In this document: piece after piece, positions 9,374 through 18,638 of the stretch
Layout: each line of letters begins with the position of its first letter
Position numbering within the stretch: position 1 is the first letter of the stretch
Origin: Rossellomorea sp. AcN35-11
Lineage (GTDB): Bacteria; Bacillota; Bacilli; Bacillales; Bacillaceae_B
Length of the DNA: 64,000 bases
Direction of reading: 5' to 3'
Assembly: GCA_030388825.1 (NCBI GenBank)
Contig: CP128835.1
Location: 1,250,501 to 1,314,500 of the forward strand
The notes under the pieces: generated by a model
Seen by the model: only the letters and a program-made list of their open reading frames with translations
Told to the model about the DNA's origin: nothing
The model's database searches: none
Program-made: the position numbers and the translations under genes

Positions 9374-10177
9374 ATGAATTTAGTGTTGCAAATTTTCAAG
9401 GAGCAATTTAATAATCTGCACCTTATCTTTCGTTTAGCCAGCTTTGATATCAAAAGTAAATATCAATTACATTATCTGGGAGTGCTATGGCAATTTATTC
9501 AGCCTTTAACTCAAATCCTTATATATTGGTTTGTATTTGGTATTGGTATAAGAGGGGGGAACCCTGTCGGGGAAGTACCATATTTTCTATGGTTAATTAC
9601 AGGACTGATCCCATGGCTTTATATTAACCCTACAGTTATTCAAGGCTCAAATAGTGTCTATTCTAAAATCAATCTTGTATCGAAGATGAATTTCCCAGTA
9701 AGTATCCTTCCTACTATAACAATTATAGGAAATGGATTTAACTTTGTAATTATGACAATTGTTCTCCTGGCTATTCTATTAATGAATGGCATTAATCCAG
9801 GCATTTATTTGATTCAGCTACCATATTACATTTTATGTATAGTAGCTTTATTGTTTTCTATAACTCTTCTATTCTCAACGATAGCGACTATCGTTAGGGA
9901 TTTCCAAGTAATGCTTCAGTCTGTCATGAGAATGATGTTGTATTTGACACCGATATTATGGGAAACAGGAAGTTTGCCTAAACTGTACGACACCATATTG
10001 AAACTAAATCCTTTCTACTATATTGTAGCTGGTTTTAGAAATGTATTTTTAGGCAATGGTTGGTTTTATAATGATTTAACATACACTATATATTTTTGGT
10101 TATGTATAATCTTTTTATTATTAATTGGTTCTGCACTTCATGTGAAATTTAAAAATAAATTTGTGGATTATCTATAA
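9374..10177 (+). CDS. tagG: Teichoic-acid/polysaccharide ABC transporter permease TagG
   Basis: A 267-residue ABC-2 permease with about six hydrophobic segments (for example residues 33-55, 68-85, 113-135, 146-170, 180-200, 235-255). It has the family's amphipathic N-terminus and LGVLWQFIQPLTQILIYW. Length and layout match TagG/RfbA-type exporters. The RBS is AAGGAAG. It is followed 19 bp later by the ATPase gene, giving the usual TagG-TagH pair. The complex moves undecaprenyl-linked wall teichoic acid or a similar polymer across the membrane. Confidence 0.9.
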   Translation: MNLVLQIFKEQFNNLHLIFRLASFDIKSKYQLHYLGVLWQFIQPLTQILIYWFVFGIGIRGGNPVGEVPYFLWLITGLIPWLYINPTVIQGSNSVYSKINLVSKMNFPVSILPTITIIGNGFNFVIMTIVLLAILLMNGINPGIYLIQLPYYILCIVALLFSITLLFSTIATIVRDFQVMLQSVMRMMLYLTPILWETGSLPKLYDTILKLNPFYYIVAGFRNVFLGNGWFYNDLTYTIYFWLCIIFLLLIGSALHVKFKNKFVDYL

Positions 10178-10196
10178 ATATGGAGGCTTATTTACT

Positions 10197-11819
10197 ATGA
10201 AGCCAAAAGTAATACTTTCTAATGTGACGAAAAGGTATTCTTTATATAAGAAGAACTCCGATAAATTACTGGATATCTTTTCTATTAAAAAAAGAGGAAA
10301 GAGTTTTTTTGCTCTAAAAGACATTTCATTTGAGGTATTTGAAGGGGAGACGGTAGGAGTTGTTGGAATAAATGGATCTGGCAAGTCGACTCTGTCAAGC
10401 ATACTCGCTCAAGTCATTCCCCCTTCTTCAGGAGAATTGACTATACATGGCCAGCCGTCATTGATTGCCATTTCAGCCGGGTTAAACAATAATTTATCCG
10501 GAATAGAAAACATAGAACTTAAATGTTTGATGCTGGGTTTAAGTAAAGCGGAAACCCAGAGGATCAAGCCAGATATAATTGAGTTTGCCGATATTGGGGA
10601 TTTTATAGAGCAACCCGTTAAAAATTACTCAAGTGGAATGAAGTCTAGACTTGGATTTGCCATCTCTGTACACACTGACCCGGATCTCTTAATTGTGGAT
10701 GAGGCTTTGTCCGTTGGGGATAAAACCTTCTATGATAAATGCCTAGTTAAAATAAATGAGTTTAAAGAACAAGGTAAAACAATTTTTTTCATCAGTCATT
10801 CCCTTTCTCAAATCAAGACGATGACTGACAGGGTTCTTTGGCTCCATTTTGGAGAGCTGAAGAAAATTGGAGAAACGAATGAAGTATTAAAGGAATATCA
10901 GGATTTTGTTAAATGGTTTAGTAGTTTAAGCAAAGAAGAAAAAAAAGCATATAGAAAGAAAATGTTGAGCGAGCAGTCTATGAGCGACAGTGGAAGATAT
11001 AGCGGCAATTCTAAAAGAAGTCAAGCTCACAAAAAGGGTAGCTATTTTTCAAGAATAGTAACATTCATGCAAGTACTTATTTCTCTTGTTAGCTTAACGA
11101 TAGCGGGGTTATTCTTATTTATAGATAAACCACAAATCCAACTAAGCAGCTATTTCCCTAATATCTCTATTTGGTCAGATGCTGATAAAGATGACGGATT
11201 AGAACGTAAAGAAGCCTTCACACCTGAATCAATTGGTTCAACTGGATTTATTCAAGTAGAAAAGGCGAATCTTTATAGAGATGAGGATCTTTCTGATAAA
11301 GTGGAAGAACTGCCTTTTTCCACCAAGGTGTATGTAGAAGAAAAATCCACTGAAAAAAGTTATAAAATTTTGTATGATGACAAGTCTTATTTTACCAAGG
11401 GTAGTTCACTCCTCTTTGATATAAATGAAAAACAACTTTCAACCATTTCTTTTCAAGATCAATTGTTCATGTTCGACGATTCTTTTAAAGCTTCATATGC
11501 ATATTTTCTTGCCTTCTTTGATTCATCTTATGAAGAGATTGATCAATCTTTACGTGGATTAACAGAAGAGGTAGAGGATGAAGAAGGAAATAGGTTTTTA
11601 GTGTATGGATATGATAATGTAACTTACAGGGTAACAAATCAAAATGTTTCAGATGCCATAATTTTTAACAATCTTACGTTTGATGAGGAAGCCCTGCAGT
11701 TCTTAAAGCAGGAAGCAAAACTCGTTTCAGAAGATGAAAAAATGTATCTAGTAGAAACTGAAGGGTACAACTGGTACTACAATGTCGATAAACAAGAATT
11801 ATTATTAGAAAAAAAGTAG
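10197..11819 (+). CDS. tagH: Teichoic-acid export ATP-binding protein TagH with membrane-anchored C-terminal extension
   Basis: The start is ATG at 10197 with TGGAGG ten bases upstream; an earlier in-frame GTG lacks a suitable site. The 540-residue protein carries Walker A GINGSGKST, the family's short signature (YSSGM) and Walker B LLIVDEAL, as in teichoic-acid and O-antigen exporters. After residue ~240 a charged linker leads to one membrane segment (about residues 287-310) and a C-terminal beta-rich region with an SH3-like start (IQVEKANLYRDEDLSDKV). B. subtilis TagH has a similar long C-terminal extension. It partners the preceding permease; mnaA follows 25 bp downstream. Confidence 0.9.
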   Translation: MKPKVILSNVTKRYSLYKKNSDKLLDIFSIKKRGKSFFALKDISFEVFEGETVGVVGINGSGKSTLSSILAQVIPPSSGELTIHGQPSLIAISAGLNNNLSGIENIELKCLMLGLSKAETQRIKPDIIEFADIGDFIEQPVKNYSSGMKSRLGFAISVHTDPDLLIVDEALSVGDKTFYDKCLVKINEFKEQGKTIFFISHSLSQIKTMTDRVLWLHFGELKKIGETNEVLKEYQDFVKWFSSLSKEEKKAYRKKMLSEQSMSDSGRYSGNSKRSQAHKKGSYFSRIVTFMQVLISLVSLTIAGLFLFIDKPQIQLSSYFPNISIWSDADKDDGLERKEAFTPESIGSTGFIQVEKANLYRDEDLSDKVEELPFSTKVYVEEKSTEKSYKILYDDKSYFTKGSSLLFDINEKQLSTISFQDQLFMFDDSFKASYAYFLAFFDSSYEEIDQSLRGLTEEVEDEEGNRFLVYGYDNVTYRVTNQNVSDAIIFNNLTFDEEALQFLKQEAKLVSEDEKMYLVETEGYNWYYNVDKQELLLEKK

Positions 11820-11844
11820 ACAACAATAAGAGAAGGTGACCTAT

Positions 11845-12996
11845 ATGACTAACCCCATCAAAGTAATGACAATCTTCGGAACAAGACCTGAAGCAATCAA
11901 AATGGCGCCACTTGTTCTTGAATTGGAGAAGCACCCAGAGAAATTTGAGTCCATCGTGACAGTAACGGCTCAACACCGCCAGATGCTGGACCAGGTGTTA
12001 GAAATATTTAATGTTACACCTGACCACGACCTGAATATCATGAAAGACCGCCAAACGCTTACAGGAGTAACGACCCGTGCATTGGAAGGGTTGGACAAGG
12101 TGATGAAGGAAGTAAAGCCTGATATAGTCCTGGTACATGGTGATACGACAACAACATTTGTTGCCAGTTTAGCAGCCTTTTATAACCAAGTTGCAGTAGG
12201 ACATGTTGAAGCAGGATTGCGTACATGGGATAAATATTCTCCGTTCCCTGAAGAGATGAATCGCCAATTAACAGGCGTTATGGCAGATCTCCATTTCTCG
12301 CCGACAGAGAAGTCTGCCCAGAATCTGTTAAATGAGGGTAAAAAGGAAGAATCCATCTTTATTACGGGTAATACGGCCATTGATGCCCTGAAGACGACTG
12401 TTCAAGAAGAATACGCTCATGAGATCTTAGATAAGATCGGTGATGATCGTCTTATTCTCTTAACCGCTCATCGCCGTGAGAATCTTGGAGAGCCGATGAG
12501 AAACATGTTTAGAGCGATTAAGCGTATTGTTCAGGAGCATGATGATGTACAAGTAGTTTATCCTGTGCACCTTAATCCTGCAGTTCGCGAAGCAGCGGAT
12601 GAAATTTTAGGGAACGATCCCCGTATTCAGCTCATTGAGCCGTTGGGTGTAATTGATTTCCATAATTTCGCATCGAGAGCCCATCTGATTTTAACGGACT
12701 CTGGCGGGGTACAGGAAGAAGCACCATCATTAGGTGTCCCTGTACTCGTATTGCGTGATACCACTGAAAGACCTGAAGGAATTGATGCAGGTACACTTAA
12801 ATTGGCTGGAGTGGAAGAAGAGAATATTTACAAGCTCGCGAAAGAGTTGCTGACAGATGATGCTCATTATGAGAGTATGGCGAAAGCAACCAATCCATAT
12901 GGAGATGGTCAGGCATCCAGAAGAATTGCAGAGGCTATCCAATACTATTTTGATCAGAAGAATAATAAACGACCAGATGCGTATAAACCGTTGTAA
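11845..12996 (+). CDS. mnaA: UDP-N-acetylglucosamine 2-epimerase
   Basis: A 383-residue cytoplasmic enzyme interconverting UDP-GlcNAc and UDP-ManNAc. Diagnostic stretches are IFGTRPEAIKMAPL, VHGDTTTTF, GHVEAGLRT, PFPEEMNRQ, LTAHRRENLG and LTDSGGVQEEAPSLG. The start chosen is ATG 11845, six bases after AGAAGGTG; the GTG at 11836 lies inside that RBS. The ManNAc product feeds the ManNAc-GlcNAc linkage unit of wall teichoic acids, or ManNAc-containing polymers. Its position behind tagGH and in front of a terminator supports a polymer operon. Confidence 0.95.
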   Translation: MTNPIKVMTIFGTRPEAIKMAPLVLELEKHPEKFESIVTVTAQHRQMLDQVLEIFNVTPDHDLNIMKDRQTLTGVTTRALEGLDKVMKEVKPDIVLVHGDTTTTFVASLAAFYNQVAVGHVEAGLRTWDKYSPFPEEMNRQLTGVMADLHFSPTEKSAQNLLNEGKKEESIFITGNTAIDALKTTVQEEYAHEILDKIGDDRLILLTAHRRENLGEPMRNMFRAIKRIVQEHDDVQVVYPVHLNPAVREAADEILGNDPRIQLIEPLGVIDFHNFASRAHLILTDSGGVQEEAPSLGVPVLVLRDTTERPEGIDAGTLKLAGVEEENIYKLAKELLTDDAHYESMAKATNPYGDGQASRRIAEAIQYYFDQKNNKRPDAYKPL

Positions 12997-13009
12997 TGGA
13001 TAATGTATT

Positions 13010-13042
13010 AAAGAAGGAAGTAGGGTACCTACTTCCTTCTTT
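13010..13042. terminator. Bidirectional terminator between mnaA and the acyltransferase gene
   Basis: A 15-bp perfect stem (AAAGAAGGAAGTAGG and its complement) with a 3-base loop. It separates two convergent genes. Confidence 0.9.
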
Positions 13043-13054
13043 ATGATCTATGTG

Positions 13055-14062
13055 TCATTTAAAATATCTATTATATTTAGACATATCCGTACTGATTACC
13101 TTTGCAGGAACTCCTGCGACTACACAATTACTAGGGATATCTTTTGTAACAACTGAATTAGCTCCAATAACAACATTATTTCCAATGGTTCCCCCAATAC
13201 ATTTAGCTCCTGGAGCTACAAAAACATGATCTCCAATTATAGGTAAAGGACCTCTTGATCCAATGGTGACATTTTGAGATATGACGCAATTTTTACCTAT
13301 CTTAGCTTTTTTATGTATTATCAACCCTACACCACCATATCCAAATCTGGTTCCTTCTCCAATTTCTGCTGTATATGGAATGAAAGAATTAAACTTAAAT
13401 TGGATAAAGTCCCTTATGTAATCTGCCCCTTCAACAAATCCATTTAAATAACAAAATCTTGATATTTTATATAGTTCTAATGCTTTTAATTGATACATCG
13501 TTTTAGTGACAATATTACTTGGATGGAGATCATAGCTGAAAAAGTCATATTTATTGGCATCCTTGAATGTGTGTGGATCGTGAAATTCATCGACTACAAT
13601 TTCAATGTTACTTTTTCTGTAATCCCTTATATCCCTTATAGGTAAATCGAAGAACGTTTTACCTATTTTAGAAGGATCATCTTCCAGATAACATAATACA
13701 TTATACCTTTTTTCTAGAATTTTCTTCATCATCATACTAGTTTTAGAAACACCAAATAGTAAAATATCAGATTTGTTCTGTTTCGTTGTTGAATTCACAA
13801 ATCCGCTAAAATATATATCTTTAGTATATTTCGTAATTGTCTTATCTACATCTCTTACAAAAACTCTGACTTTGTAATTCCCTTCCTGGTCTAGGTTATA
13901 TAAGAAGTTAGACTGATGGGTATATAAAAATTTTTCAACTAATTCATCGTTTCTATAAACGTAATAAGCATACTTTAAGTTCTCTCCTTCTGCACTACAT
14001 GAGAGTTTTAATTGGTAAAAGTTCTCTATTTCCACACTGATTTTATTTATTTTTAACATCAT
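13055..14062 (-). CDS. Three-domain hexapeptide acetyltransferase (Y_Y_Y-like, nucleotide-fold, LbH)
   Basis: A 335-residue protein. Residues 1-85 form the tyrosine-rich beta module (LKYAYYVYRND, EGNYKVRVFV) also found at the C-termini of two nearby enzymes. Residues ~98-185 look like a PglD/CoA-binding-like alpha/beta fold (ILLFGVSKTSMMM, LEDDPSKIGK). The C-terminal ~110 residues are a left-handed beta-helix acetyltransferase of the serine acetyltransferase (CysE/SatA) type: HKKAKIGKNCVISQNVTIG, VFVAPGAKCIGG and GVPAKVI. The RBS is AGAGGGG. It probably O- or N-acetylates a sugar of the wall polymer; substrate unknown. The order of domains is unusual for either parent family. Confidence 0.75.
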   Translation of the reverse strand: MMLKINKISVEIENFYQLKLSCSAEGENLKYAYYVYRNDELVEKFLYTHQSNFLYNLDQEGNYKVRVFVRDVDKTITKYTKDIYFSGFVNSTTKQNKSDILLFGVSKTSMMMKKILEKRYNVLCYLEDDPSKIGKTFFDLPIRDIRDYRKSNIEIVVDEFHDPHTFKDANKYDFFSYDLHPSNIVTKTMYQLKALELYKISRFCYLNGFVEGADYIRDFIQFKFNSFIPYTAEIGEGTRFGYGGVGLIIHKKAKIGKNCVISQNVTIGSRGPLPIIGDHVFVAPGAKCIGGTIGNNVVIGANSVVTKDIPSNCVVAGVPAKVISTDMSKYNRYFK

Positions 14063-14130
14063 TTATTTACATCCCCTCTAATGATTAAATTAATCATGAT
14101 TGATTTTAATCTTGAAAAAATTAAATAACC

Positions 14131-14865
14131 TCACTTATGCCAACGACTCTCCCCATACTTCTCCGCCTTCACAAAATAAGGCTCCACCGAAATATACCCA
14201 ATCGAATAAAATCCTTCATCAGGTTCCCAAATCCGGTAAGCATCCAAGCTTTTTTCATACTCATCACTGAACTCATCAGGAACGGAATACGTGTCGTCAT
14301 AATCCAGGTTCTCAAATTCTTGAACGGGAAGATAGTAAAGGGCGGAGGGAATGGTCCCGTCCTCTACCAGTTTTTTCAATGCTTCTCCGGAAGCAGCATG
14401 ATCCCGGTGAGGGTCCCGATAGGATAAGGCATGGTGTCTTGCTTCAGGATAATGATCATTCATTTCCTTCATGATATCCATGATGTCCTCTTCCTTGATG
14501 GCACCATCTGGAAGGTCATAGATGTAGACATTGTCAGGTTTAACTCCCAGTTCTTCGACGGATTTGTTGAATTCCTTTACCCTTGAGTTACCGAATTCTT
14601 CTTTGGTAATGGGGGGCAGGCTTTCTTCTGTCAGATTGTCATTAATTTTGTTGATGGATTGGCTCGCTTCACCGTGTGAAAGGAGGACCACGGCCACTTC
14701 ATGTCCCTTGTCGATTTGATGGAGGATGGAAGGTCCCAGGCTGAGGGTTTCGTCGTCAGCGTGGGGAGCGTAAAAGACAGAGGTTTCAGGTTCTTTTTCG
14801 AAAAGGGTGCAGCCGCTTAAGAAAGCGGATAGTAGAAAAATGACAGGTAAATAAACAGCTTTCAT
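14131..14865 (-). CDS. PIG-L family deacetylase lipoprotein
   Basis: A 244-residue protein beginning with a lipoprotein signal peptide (lipobox FLSGC, Cys19), so it should be membrane-anchored on the outer face. The PIG-L/LmbE zinc motif is FYAPHADDETLSLG, with a downstream HRDH as the further metal ligand. The start ATG follows TGGAGG. These enzymes remove N-acetyl groups from GlcNAc-type sugars. With wall-polymer genes around it, deacetylation of an exported glycan is plausible. It is monocistronic, with a divergent gene starting 120 bp away. Confidence 0.8.
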   Translation of the reverse strand: MKAVYLPVIFLLSAFLSGCTLFEKEPETSVFYAPHADDETLSLGPSILHQIDKGHEVAVVLLSHGEASQSINKINDNLTEESLPPITKEEFGNSRVKEFNKSVEELGVKPDNVYIYDLPDGAIKEEDIMDIMKEMNDHYPEARHHALSYRDPHRDHAASGEALKKLVEDGTIPSALYYLPVQEFENLDYDDTYSVPDEFSDEYEKSLDAYRIWEPDEGFYSIGYISVEPYFVKAEKYGESRWHK

Positions 14866-14984
14866 GTTGACCTCCAGGTGGAAGAATAGTAAAAACTTTA
14901 CTTATTGATTCTATCAAAGTTTTTTGTGCTGGTGTATACTTTCATAGTAGGAAAGTATAGAACGTGAAGTGAAAGGAACACAGT

Positions 14985-16130
14985 ATGGAACAAGTTCAAC
15001 CGACAGAGAAATCTGTACAAGAGAAAAAGAAAAGAAGAGTGTATTCCCTCGATATGTTAAGGGGGATCATTGTAGCGTTATCCGTGTTTTTAAGCACGAT
15101 TCCTTACGGGGAGGCGGAGTACCCATATTTCCGTCATGCACAGTGGTATGGGGTGACCTTGATTGATATCATCTTACCAACGTTCATCACCATTTTTGGT
15201 GTGAGTATGGCGATTGCGTATCAGCGCGGGGTAAAATGGGAGAAGATTCTGAAGCGGACCGTCCGTTTGATTGTGTACGGCATCATTTTCACCATCATTG
15301 TGGAATGGACGTTGGATTTTCCGACTATCCGCCTCACTGGTGTGTTGCAGATGTTCGCCCTTCTCGGGATCGTGACGGTGGCCATCACCAAGTTTGTGCA
15401 ATCTCCATTGAAGTTGATGGGGATTGCCCTGCTGGTGTCGTCTGTGTATGGTGGGCTCATCCTTTATACAGGTCAATCCTGTGAAGGTGGACTGCCTCAG
15501 CCGGAATGCAATCCATCCTTTGTGATAGACAGCACAGTGTTTGGGGAAAAGCATTTATACCACCATGGCGAGCGGGGATATGATCCTGAAGGTCTGGTCA
15601 CGAGTGTATCAGCTTTATCCAATGTTCTGTTCGGATATGCGTTTGGCCGATTGATCCTCATCCGTAAAGAGACAGGGGCATGGCGTGAGTTATTGGGGAT
15701 TGGCGTATTATTGGTCGCCCTGTCCCTGGCGTGGGATCATTTCCTCCCTTATAATAAACGGCTGTGGACGCCTGCCTTTGCCCTCTTGGCAGCAGGATTC
15801 TCAGCAGGCATGCTGTCGATTCTTTATCTCATATTCGACAAACGTAAGAGGGATGCCAAGGAGACGGCGCTAAAGCCGGTTGTTTGGTTCCTGGAGGCCT
15901 ATGGACGCAACAGCTTCCTGATTTACTTCGGGAAATTCATGCTCGGCTCCGTGCTGATCCATCTTTCCGTCACCGACGACGGAATGGAAAAATCGCTCTC
16001 GAGGGTTATAAACGAATGGGTCGCAACCTTTACTTCCCATCCACAACTGGCATATGGACTACTTAATTTGCTCTTCTGGACGATCGTAGCGTTCGTTTGT
16101 CACAGGAAGAAATGGTATTTGAAAGTATAG
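14985..16130 (+). CDS. Polytopic acyltransferase-like membrane protein (HGSNAT/DUF1624-type)
   Basis: A 381-residue protein with about ten hydrophobic segments after a short basic N-terminus. Near residue 21 it carries SLDMLRGIIVALSVFL, the pattern (LDxLRG) of heparan-alpha-glucosaminide N-acetyltransferase-like and related acyltransferase membrane families. AGTGAAAGGAACACAGT precedes the ATG. This family moves acetyl groups across the membrane onto sugars, which would complement the neighbouring deacetylase, but the assignment rests on general layout. Codons look somewhat more GC-rich than in the genes to the left. Confidence 0.6.
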   Translation: MEQVQPTEKSVQEKKKRRVYSLDMLRGIIVALSVFLSTIPYGEAEYPYFRHAQWYGVTLIDIILPTFITIFGVSMAIAYQRGVKWEKILKRTVRLIVYGIIFTIIVEWTLDFPTIRLTGVLQMFALLGIVTVAITKFVQSPLKLMGIALLVSSVYGGLILYTGQSCEGGLPQPECNPSFVIDSTVFGEKHLYHHGERGYDPEGLVTSVSALSNVLFGYAFGRLILIRKETGAWRELLGIGVLLVALSLAWDHFLPYNKRLWTPAFALLAAGFSAGMLSILYLIFDKRKRDAKETALKPVVWFLEAYGRNSFLIYFGKFMLGSVLIHLSVTDDGMEKSLSRVINEWVATFTSHPQLAYGLLNLLFWTIVAFVCHRKKWYLKV

Positions 16131-16134
16131 AACG

Positions 16135-16174
16135 AAGAAGGTCCGTCCCTCAGAGAAAAGGGACGGACCTTCTT
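16135..16174. terminator. Terminator built from an AAGGTCCGTCCCT motif
   Basis: A 16-bp perfect stem, with arms AAGAAGGTCCGTCCCT and complement, loop CAGAGAAA, then TTTT. The convergent gene stops just beyond it. The GGGACGGACC core recurs at 61.1-61.3 kb. Confidence 0.9.
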
Positions 16175-16732
16175 TTAGTTTCGATTCAAGGTCTTTTCGA
16201 ATAATAAACTGGCGTAGGTTCTTGTGTATTTCAAAATCGTTTCCCCGACTTCTTCAGCAGGAAATGCAAATAATGGCTGGAATAGTTCTTTGTTGCTGAC
16301 TGTACCGAATGCGTCCATGAATTGGTAGGTCAAGCGACGTTCCATCATGGTAGTCGTATAATAAATTTCAAGCTGGGTGACTTTATCATTGACGGATTCT
16401 TCTTTTTCCAGCTGTTCCTGATAAAGGGGAATGAGGTTGTCAAGATCATGGCGGATGCGTTCATCGGCCCGGTTCATGAGCTTTGATACACCTTCAAGAT
16501 CGGGGTACTTTGAGTTCATGAGCAGCGGTTGCAGAATGCCGTGTAGAGCCTTGGTGGCTTCGACATGAATGACAATATGTTCCGTGAGGCTCCGTATGTA
16601 TTCGGGTTGTTGTTCGGAAGCTTTGAGGACCTCGAGTAAGTGATGGTTTACTTCATTTCGGAGTTCATCTTTATCGGTATGGATAAGTAATTTCTTAAAG
16701 ATGGTTGCAACGGATTGTGTGAGTGATTCCAT
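16175..16732 (-). CDS. Helical protein of unknown function
   Basis: A 185-residue protein predicted almost wholly alpha-helical, acidic, without signal peptide or membrane segment. I do not recognise a family. Residues 30-110 contain regularly spaced His/Glu (for example EHIVIHVEATKALHG), but no clear metal motif. It is convergent with the membrane acyltransferase gene, and appears monocistronic. Confidence 0.55.
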   Translation of the reverse strand: MESLTQSVATIFKKLLIHTDKDELRNEVNHHLLEVLKASEQQPEYIRSLTEHIVIHVEATKALHGILQPLLMNSKYPDLEGVSKLMNRADERIRHDLDNLIPLYQEQLEKEESVNDKVTQLEIYYTTTMMERRLTYQFMDAFGTVSNKELFQPLFAFPAEEVGETILKYTRTYASLLFEKTLNRN

Positions 16733-17112
16733 GGATTGTATGCCTACTTTCTTATGTGTGGTTTTAAGTATGATACTATTTTATCAGTAAATTACAGAAA
16801 ATTCTATATATTACTTGATAAAAGGCTGTTTACGTGAAATGGTTTCTTTTAGATGGAAAGTAAATGGTAATTTCCCCTGCAATCATCTACCGAGAGTTTT
16901 ATCTGGATTTTAAAAACATTTGATCAACATGTTTAGTAATAGAATGTTAGTAGGATTTGTGAGCCTTGGTGGTTCTCGTTTTAAATCCAGAATCTTTGAG
17001 AAAGGAGACTAGTGGACAAAAGTGTTTTAGCCTAAATAAAACCCGAACTCATTTGCCTTCCAGGAAGAAAATGAGTTCAGGTTTTATCGTTATTTTCGAG
17101 CCTCATGAATTC
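16733..17112. other. Intergenic region with terminator
   Basis: AT-rich, with no supportable ORF. It ends with a strong hairpin at 17036-17086: ATAAAACCCGAACTCATTT pairs with AAATGAGTTCAGGTTTTAT with one mismatch. This is well placed to terminate the minus-strand gene that follows. Confidence 0.7.
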
Positions 17113-18524
17113 CTATTCCAGGTTCTCATTCAAAACGGCCCAGATGTCCTCTTCGACTTTTGGTTGAATGGCTTTCATACCTCCAAGGATCCTTACATCA
17201 TACGTATAATCAATCATCAGGTTTTTGATGGCTGGATGTAATCCGTCGGGGGTGGTCAATAATAAAGGTACCCCTGTGTGTGCTGCAAGGGCTGAGCCTG
17301 TTAACGCATCGGCAAATTGAGTCCCCGTTGCAAAGAATACAGAACCTGTATGGACGTTAAAGTTCTGAATGATGCGGGCGTTGGATTCATAACGATTCGC
17401 ACCGGCTATTCGTATTGGATTGTTCAATTTAGACTGGACGGATTGACTGATGACGCCTAAACCACCTACCACGTAACTTTCCTTGTAGGTGTTCGCTTGA
17501 GCGAGGGTAGAGGCAGGGATTGTGTCCTTATCAGATAAAAGAATCGGATAGCCTTCCTGGGCAGGCTATAGACGCAATCGACAACGCATCAGGATAGTTC
17601 TTTCCACTCACAACAACTGCTGCATCTCGGTTTGGCAGGGATTTAGAAATGGCAACCGCTGTTTCATATCGATCTTTCCCACTGATCCGGTCAACCGTTA
17701 ACCCCAGGTCTTTCAATTCTTCCGCTACCTGATCAGAAATCACACCTGGTCCCCCAAGAATGGTTACTTTTTTAACATCCAGGTCGTCAATTCCTTTTTT
17801 CACTGAAGGATGCAGAGTATGTTTGGGAGTTAATAGAATGGGAGCTCGCTTCTGATAAGCCAGAGGAGCTCCTGCCAGGGCGTCAGGGGAAGTTGTTTCC
17901 TGTGGCTAAAATCAATTCGGCACTACCTGTATCCCACCCATTCAATGCAACCTGAAGAGCCGTTTCATATCGATCAGCACCGTAGATTCTTTCCACATGG
18001 GGCTTTAGATAGAATTGCCAGACCACCAGCCCATATTCGTTATCCTCTCCTAAATCACTCGTATTCTTAACAGACACATAGTACGTTCCAGCCGTGGATG
18101 GGTAAAGGGCTGAATACCCGTCTTCATCTTGAACAAAAAACTCATTTGGTTCAACGGCATGTTTGTTTTCATCATATAAGGTGATGTCCAAAGGAATATC
18201 GGTCGTTTCATCCATAAACGAACCGTATACATACAATGGAGCGTCTGAATCCAGCACGACTTTATACAGATCGACATCGTCTAGTGGAAGACTCCCTTTT
18301 ACATAGGTCGGTTCAAAAAAATCACCGGCCGTGACGTCATTTGCCTCTTCGAATGTATTATTTGGTTCTAGTTCTGTTACTACTTTTTCTGTTTCTTCTT
18401 GATTTCCTAAAAGCTCGACTTTTTGTTGTAGTGAAATCGAAGAAGCGTCTGCGAAAGCAGACCCGCTAAATAGACTGGAAGCGAGCAAGACCGATCCAAT
18501 CGAAGTAATGAAACACTTTTTCAT
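17113..18524 (-). pseudogene. Frameshifted secreted PPC + 3x CWB2 protein
   Basis: A disrupted copy of the adjacent 18639-20015 gene. Reading from 18524: a signal peptide, a PPC-like domain (EPNNTFEEAND) and the first CWB2 repeat, ending early at ATGNNFP. Two +1 insertions break the frame. One is a C:G pair in the G-run at 17886-17889; the other is an extra base near 17563, inside SIASIA. Removing both restores 469 codons colinear with the 458-residue paralogue through all three CWB2 repeats. The RBS GGGGGAAA and the terminator are intact. Either the copy decayed recently or the two bases are assembly errors. Function if intact: a wall-anchored PPC protein bound to anionic polymers. Confidence 0.8.
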
Positions 18525-18600
18525 TTTTTTCCCCCATTAAGCGATATGTCTCTTTTTGTGAAAATATGTATAAAAATAGTTTATCATAAGACCATAAAAA

Positions 18601-18627
18601 AACGCGTTCTTTTTACAAGAACGCGTT
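18601..18627 (-). terminator. Terminator of the intact PPC-CWB2 gene
   Basis: AACGCGTTCT pairs with AGAACGCGTT. Read on the minus strand the stem is followed by seven T. Confidence 0.85.
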
Positions 18628-18638
18628 CGTATATCTGG

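Noticed and set aside
16966-17241. 91-residue + strand ORF
   Set aside because: It crosses a terminator and is antisense to the CWB2 pseudogene.
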